Shown piece after piece: positions 59,018 to 64,000 of a DNA stretch of 64,000 nt. A program made the position numbers and the translations under genes. The notes beneath the pieces are model-generated. The model saw only the letters and a program-made list of their open reading frames with translations. It was not told the DNA's origin and made no database searches. The stretch is from Epiperipatus broadwayi. Its lineage: Eukaryota > Onychophora > Udeonychophora > Euonychophora > Peripatidae. The stretch spans positions 124,001 through 188,000 of the forward strand of contig JAQFVV010000279.1 in the NCBI GenBank assembly GCA_028023455.1, written 5' to 3'. How positions within the stretch are numbered: the stretch's first letter is position 1; each line of letters opens with the position of its first letter.

Positions 59018-60284
59018 CAGGGATGAAAGCTTCATGTATTGAATGGAATGAGTGCTTGTGTAGAAAAATTCACTAAAAAAGTCAAAAACTTTAACTAAAA
59101 TTCAATTTTAAAAATTCACTAAAATATGTACATATTCAACCTCACAAAATTGATCCAACAAGTTGCACATACAACAGTGTAGTAAGAACTAGAAGTACAT
59201 TAGTGTATATAAACTATTTTGCTAAACATAAAAAACGAAGAATGAACAATTCAAACTCATTATTTATTGTATGGAATTTCTATTAACATTCAATATTTTT
59301 ACAAACAGTTGAATTAATTATATATAAGGCAAATAATGAGTATGACCATTGCATTATTAGTTGTTTATAAGAAATTCAAATAGTGCTAAAATGTAATTAA
59401 TAGTTAAAACTTAAGAATATTAAAAGTATTTAGAAAATACAAATTTCTTGATAATGTATTCTCTCATTTAACTACACACCGTTATGTCCTGTTATTCCGG
59501 ATTGTTATAATATATATATATATGTACATACACATACTACACCATAGTTTAAATGTGTTAAATGAAATGAAGAAAACCAAGTATACTTTTGAAGCATGTC
59601 TGCATTATAATCATAGTTATTCTGTTACGAATATCAGATTTATTTTCTGTTAATTTGAATGCTGTTGGATCTTGGATTTATTCTACTTTCATTTTGTTGA
59701 ATAAACCACACCTCTTTGATATTCCATTTTCTATTGTTTCTTCTTTTCACATTATTTTAATAATTTTAGGATCAAAACTGCATCTATATTCCCTTTCATG
59801 GTTGTAAATATGGATGTATTAGTTGAATCAGTCTTCACATTTTTATATATTGGTGTATATTGTAACAATCTTATTCTCAGATGAACTTAATTTCATTTAA
59901 CGTATCTAATCTCTGTTGTATTATTTTCATATTATTAATAATAATGGCAGCGAACCTAGTTATGATGCAATTAGTAATAAAAGTCACCAAATAGATCTGG
60001 GCTGGTTTTATCTCTATGAATAGTCATCAATTTGTTTAGAAACATTTACTTCAATAAAAAAATCATGACTTAAAAAAAGGTGAATAGGTGGTTTATATAA
60101 GTAAATCAGAATGCAATGGCTAATTGTAAATTAAATCCTTTGTTTCATTCTTACAATTTACAAACTTTGAGTTGTGTTAAAATGCATAATAAAGAAGCAA
60201 GTACAAAAAATAAAATCATTCACAACAAACAGATATCTAAAATTGATGCACATCAGTGGTTCTAATCAGTGATTTTATTGTAGT
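59018..60284. other. A+T-rich stretch
   Basis: No gene recognised. GGATTGTTATAATATATA at 59499-59516 resembles the LTR end at 3039-3056 but nothing else does. Confidence 0.45.
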
Positions 60285-61045
60285 CTAACTCATACACTAC
60301 AGGATGAAGATCTCTCCATGTTCAATTCATCTTCTCCAATCTCTAGCCTCTCTTCTCCACTTCACCCCTACACATTTTCTTATTTCATTCATCCATCTCA
60401 TATGTGGTTGATTACTAAGTCATCTACAATCTCTTGAATTCCAGTTTAAAATTTCATCTTTCTATCTATTATCATCTCTTTTAACAACATGTCCAGTCCA
60501 ATTCCACATTAGTCTCTTTATTCTTTCAATGATGTCAGTAACAACTGTTTGTTCTTTCACCCATGCATTTTATTTTTAATCTCTTCTTGTTATTCTTAAA
60601 ATGCATTTCTCAATACTTTGTTAAGTAGTCTGAAGTCTCTGTATTGCTCTTTTATTAAGTGTCCAAGTTTCAGACCCATACATAATATTGGTAAAACACA
60701 TTTATTAAAAATCATCCTTTTCAAACGTATAGGTATATTCCCTTTTCATATTAAGTTATTTCTACCAGGCACATCCAACCAAGTCTAATTCTATGATTAA
60801 TTTTATCCATTATCTTTTAATCTGCAATAATAATCTGATCAAGGTATTTGTAGTTGTTAACTTAACTCATCATTATCAATCTTTATTTTCATTTTATGAG
60901 AAAATCCATAGAACTTTACTTTAGTCTTTTTAACGTTTCCCTTTAGTCTTACTTTCTTACTTTCATTTGATAACTTTTACATCATTTTCTAAAGCTCTAA
61001 AGTATTATTTGCAAAAACAACTACATCATCTGCAAACATTTAAAT
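60285..61045 (-). mobile_element. LINE 3' fragment from the RT catalytic box onward
   Basis: Minus strand. It begins with MFADDVVVFANNTLEL, the conserved F-A-D-D RT box, then KVKFYGFSHKMKIKID, and continues through the region homologous to 5766-6422 to a 3' end near 60285. Many stops and indels. Unlike the copies at 5.8 and 21.7 kb no GAT-triplet tail is obvious. Same LINE group as the copies at 5766, 21325 and 23225. Confidence 0.75.
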
Positions 61046-62699
61046 GACTTAAATAATCTTCATTTATTAACTGCAGTGACTTAACTCTTAAAATTTAATC
61101 GTGATCTTTTTATATGCTGTAATCCAAAATTGAAGATAGATGGTGTTTATTTATATACAAACAGACTTCTTCATTAGTAATACAATCATACATATTTTAC
61201 GTATTAGTACATGGCTATTCATAATTTGAAAGTTTAATGAAATATCTTTTTTGTTTTAATTGAATTGCTTCTTTTAGTTTGTAATGAAAGTATTAACATT
61301 ATTAATCTTAAAAGAAATTATCTGATTTTTATACGATTAAATGAGCAGCTACTTAAAAAAAATCCTTTTTACATGTCTGGTCCATTTACAACTGCCACTT
61401 TAAATCAACGGTAACTTATGATCCCATGAAAGGATTATTACAAGGTACACATTATTAGAGATAAGAACTGATAAATTTGGAATGTTAATTCCAAATAATT
61501 GGAGCACTACACCATTCCTTCTTCTTAATTCCTAAATTTGCATTTGAAGGATTAATTAATTATTTCCGTGCATTACTAAATCTTATTTAATAAGATCAAT
61601 TAGATTGTAAATAATTATATAAAGAGACAGGTATAAAATATAGATAAAATGAACAGATATTAAATTAACTGGTTATTTTATTATTATTCGCGGAATTTTA
61701 CGAAATATCGTTTTGTTAATAAACTGTAAAGTAGCACACATACAGACATGTGCACAGTTTTGTTATTATTAGGCACTGACAGATAGATGATGTTTTAGCC
61801 CCACTTTCCACAACTACCATCTATTTTTTTTTTAATTTTATCAATTATGCATTTATTATTATGATGATGATGATAGAGTCCAGTTGACTCATGATCAATT
61901 ATTCTTTTTTTTTTTTATCTTTCCAAACACACATTTGAATAATAAAATAACTTACGTCATAATATGACCAAAGTCAAAATTCAAACCTGATAATGGCTCA
62001 GTTTTTACACTTCGGTGTTTATTTTTTCATATTATTAAACCTAATTAATTTAAGAACTATTTTACCTTTACCTATAATGCAAACACGGTTCTTTAAAAAC
62101 GATATCTTTATTTATGAGTTAAAGAGTACTCATCATTTCAATGCCCACTTCAGTTTAAAGCTGTTCAATTATCTGCTATCTGAATTTTCGGCTTATCATC
62201 CATCTCTTGAGTGTTTTTCAAAATCACAATTAATTAGCATTAATATTTTGCGTGTCATTTTTTTTTGGGGATTTCATATTCATATTTAGAATACTTTTGA
62301 TTTCTATTTTAAAGCTAAATAATATAGATACAGTATGTGCAATATTTTTCAATAAGTAAAATAATTAAATGGTTTATTGTTCCGGAGATTATAAGAGGGT
62401 CAATCATAAGAAACCTCTGAACCTTTGCCTTATTATCAGTACACCAAACCACATGCGAAACCTTTACACTTTGGATTTACTAACGCTTTTGAATACTGAG
62501 TCTGATGTTAGCAATAATTATAAATATTTTTTAACAAATGAAAGTTAAGTTGTGTTCAATTAAGGGAGGGTGTGTGGAAGTACGCAGTAATATATTTGAG
62601 ATATTTATTTTCAGCCGTACAGAATAAATAAATAAACGATTTTAACATTTTCCCTTTGAAAAGAGTACTCTGCATTAAAAGGCATTCAAAGATTTAAAA
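61046..62699. other. A+T-rich stretch
   Basis: No gene recognised. The ORF at 61993-62289 has a mixed composition but no family features. A GATGATGAT run lies at 61862-61874. Confidence 0.45.
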
Positions 62700-63540
62700 A
62701 CTCCAAATGCGTAGAAGGCTCAACGGCCTTTCACTCCATTGTATCAAAACCATGATATTCCAGAGAGACTATAACCTACTGTTCTGGCTTCAAAATAAAT
62801 ACTCGGTTATATCATATCAAGAAATTGTCACACCAACAGATAAAACGCCGAACAATAGATTGTGGAATTCGTTATTTGATAATATTCGGAAAGTTGTTGA
62901 TCTAAATGAAAATCCAATTATATCAAAAATTAAATACTGGAATGCACATAAAATAATACATGAGGAAAATAACATAAACAAAGGGTATTTCGGGATTACC
63001 AATCAGCAACTGATTTCGAAATCAAAATTCTGGTTCATTGTGGCAAAAATTCAAGATTTCTTAATAAAAATCAACCTGGACTCCCTCTCTACAAACTCAT
63101 TTTTGGGATACAATTTCAAAAAGACCAATTCTGTGTGATGGAGGTGTGTGAGAGAGGAGGAATCAATTGACCACATTTTTTAGATGTCCCAGTATATCCA
63201 ATTACTGATCGATAACTCACGAATGGTACATCAATAAGAATGCAAACTATAAATCAATTAAAGACTATATAGGTCAGGGTCTATTTACGACAAAAGACTG
63301 GCAATTTTCATGATTTATGCCCTGTGGTGTGTCAGATGTAAAGTAACGATTGAAATGTAAAGTAACGATTGAAGGAATGAGAGACCCACACGGTACTAAA
63401 ATTAAGAACGTCATGAAGACAATCATGAAGAAGGACCGACTAATTGCTCCAAGATATATCACAAGAGCAACATGGGAGAAGGTTGGATCTACTTTGCTTC
63501 AAATAGATATGTAATTGATGTCATTTTTGTATCTATAACA
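62700..63540 (+). pseudogene. Second LINE type, C-terminal region
   Basis: The open frame 62707-63138 includes QRDYNLLFWLQNKYSV and NPIISKIKYWNAHKI. Beyond it, in changed frames, are REEESIDHIF with flanking Cys and RCP, the C...C...H...C zinc-like motif at the end of Jockey/CR1/L1-type LINE proteins, then ALWCVRCKVTIE and GMRDPHGTKIKNVMKTIMKK. A 20-base segment (ATGTAAAGTAACGATTGAA) is duplicated in tandem near 63337-63375 and breaks the frame. The LINE 3' end is near 63520-63560 (AATAAAA). RT itself is not in the window. It differs from the FADD-type LINE. Confidence 0.55.
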
Positions 63541-64000
63541 TTCAATATAGCAATAGAATAAAATTTTCATTTTTTTTTTTTAAAGTATTTTGAAATTTTC
63601 ATTACTACAAATATATTTTGTATTATATAAATTTATGAAGTTATAATTAATGAGTTTAATTTATAATTCACTATTAATTTTAAAATCATTTGGTAGCTGG
63701 GATGAAGATATTTGCCATATCATACTGAACTCTAATTTTAGGTTTTCATTTTGTTCTTTATCTTTTCTAATAGAAAATTAGAATGGACAATTTAAAAAAA
63801 AAATCAAATAATTTATTGCTATTATATTAGATTCAGCAAAGAAACTTACAAAGCTGGACCATAGTTCCTAAACTGAAGATTCTACCACCTTATTACCTTG
63901 CCAATTCAAACAGAGCATTTTAAAATTAAGAATAAGATAAAATCACCTCACATCAGCGAAACTGGAGGCGTAGGTATCATATATTGTGAAGATTTTCAAG
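63541..64000. other. A+T-rich window end
   Basis: Nothing recognised. Confidence 0.4.

Noticed and set aside
59499-59523. Second LTR end resembling 3039-3056
   Set aside because: Similarity is limited to a short string leading into (TA)n; neighbouring bases do not match.

Overview
The window is strongly A+T-rich, non-coding eukaryotic DNA, almost certainly from an invertebrate animal. No cellular gene is convincingly complete. Recognisable content is mobile: Penelope-like elements (PLEs) with GIY-YIG endonuclease, non-LTR retrotransposon (LINE) fragments, two LTR elements (one seen almost whole and carrying only gag), several inverted-repeat (MITE-like) elements, tRNA-derived SINE-like units, long (TA)n tracts, and a repeat family carrying hammerhead ribozymes. 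The species cannot be named from the sequence; the mix of GIY-YIG PLEs and hammerhead-bearing short repeats is known from many metazoans.

Layout. 1-3050: right part of an LTR element (end of the 5' LTR, primer-binding site, short interior, long 3' LTR). 3220-3640: a dispersed repeat with an inverted copy at 40890-41308. 3700-9110: PLE pair A, two decayed copies head to head, with a LINE nested in the left copy and 1.7 kb of other repeats in its 3' part. 9195-29200: (TA)n tracts, a 1.26 kb TA-flanked inverted-repeat element, a spacerless 162 bp palindrome, smaller MITEs, LINE fragments, and the hammerhead ribozyme repeats (14.5, 23.9, 25.9-26.6 and 27.4-27.9 kb). 29214-34001: a 4.8 kb gag-only LTR element on the minus strand. 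34-53 kb: mostly unique A+T-rich DNA with a possible host promoter and first exon near 35.6-35.9 kb, two hammerhead-like hairpin elements (38.4 and 42.1 kb) and a tRNA-like SINE. 53.1-59.0 kb: a tRNA-like unit with a (TA)n tail, then PLE pairs C and B back to back, each pair head to head. 59-64 kb: two more LINE fragments.

How it fits together. Three PLE pairs and two pairs of hammerhead repeats all share one geometry: minus-strand copy on the left, plus-strand copy on the right, 5' ends facing. The short repeats encode no protein but have a hammerhead core (CUGAUGA, six-pair stem II, GAAA) plus tRNA-like A and B boxes and often a (TA)n tail. The outer helix of their stem I covaries between copies. 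The simplest reading is a PLE/retrozyme partnership: short self-cleaving RNAs copied by PLE reverse transcriptase, with both leaving inverted dimers. The hammerhead fold is read directly from the sequence; the mobilisation partnership is inference from known biology and the shared geometry.
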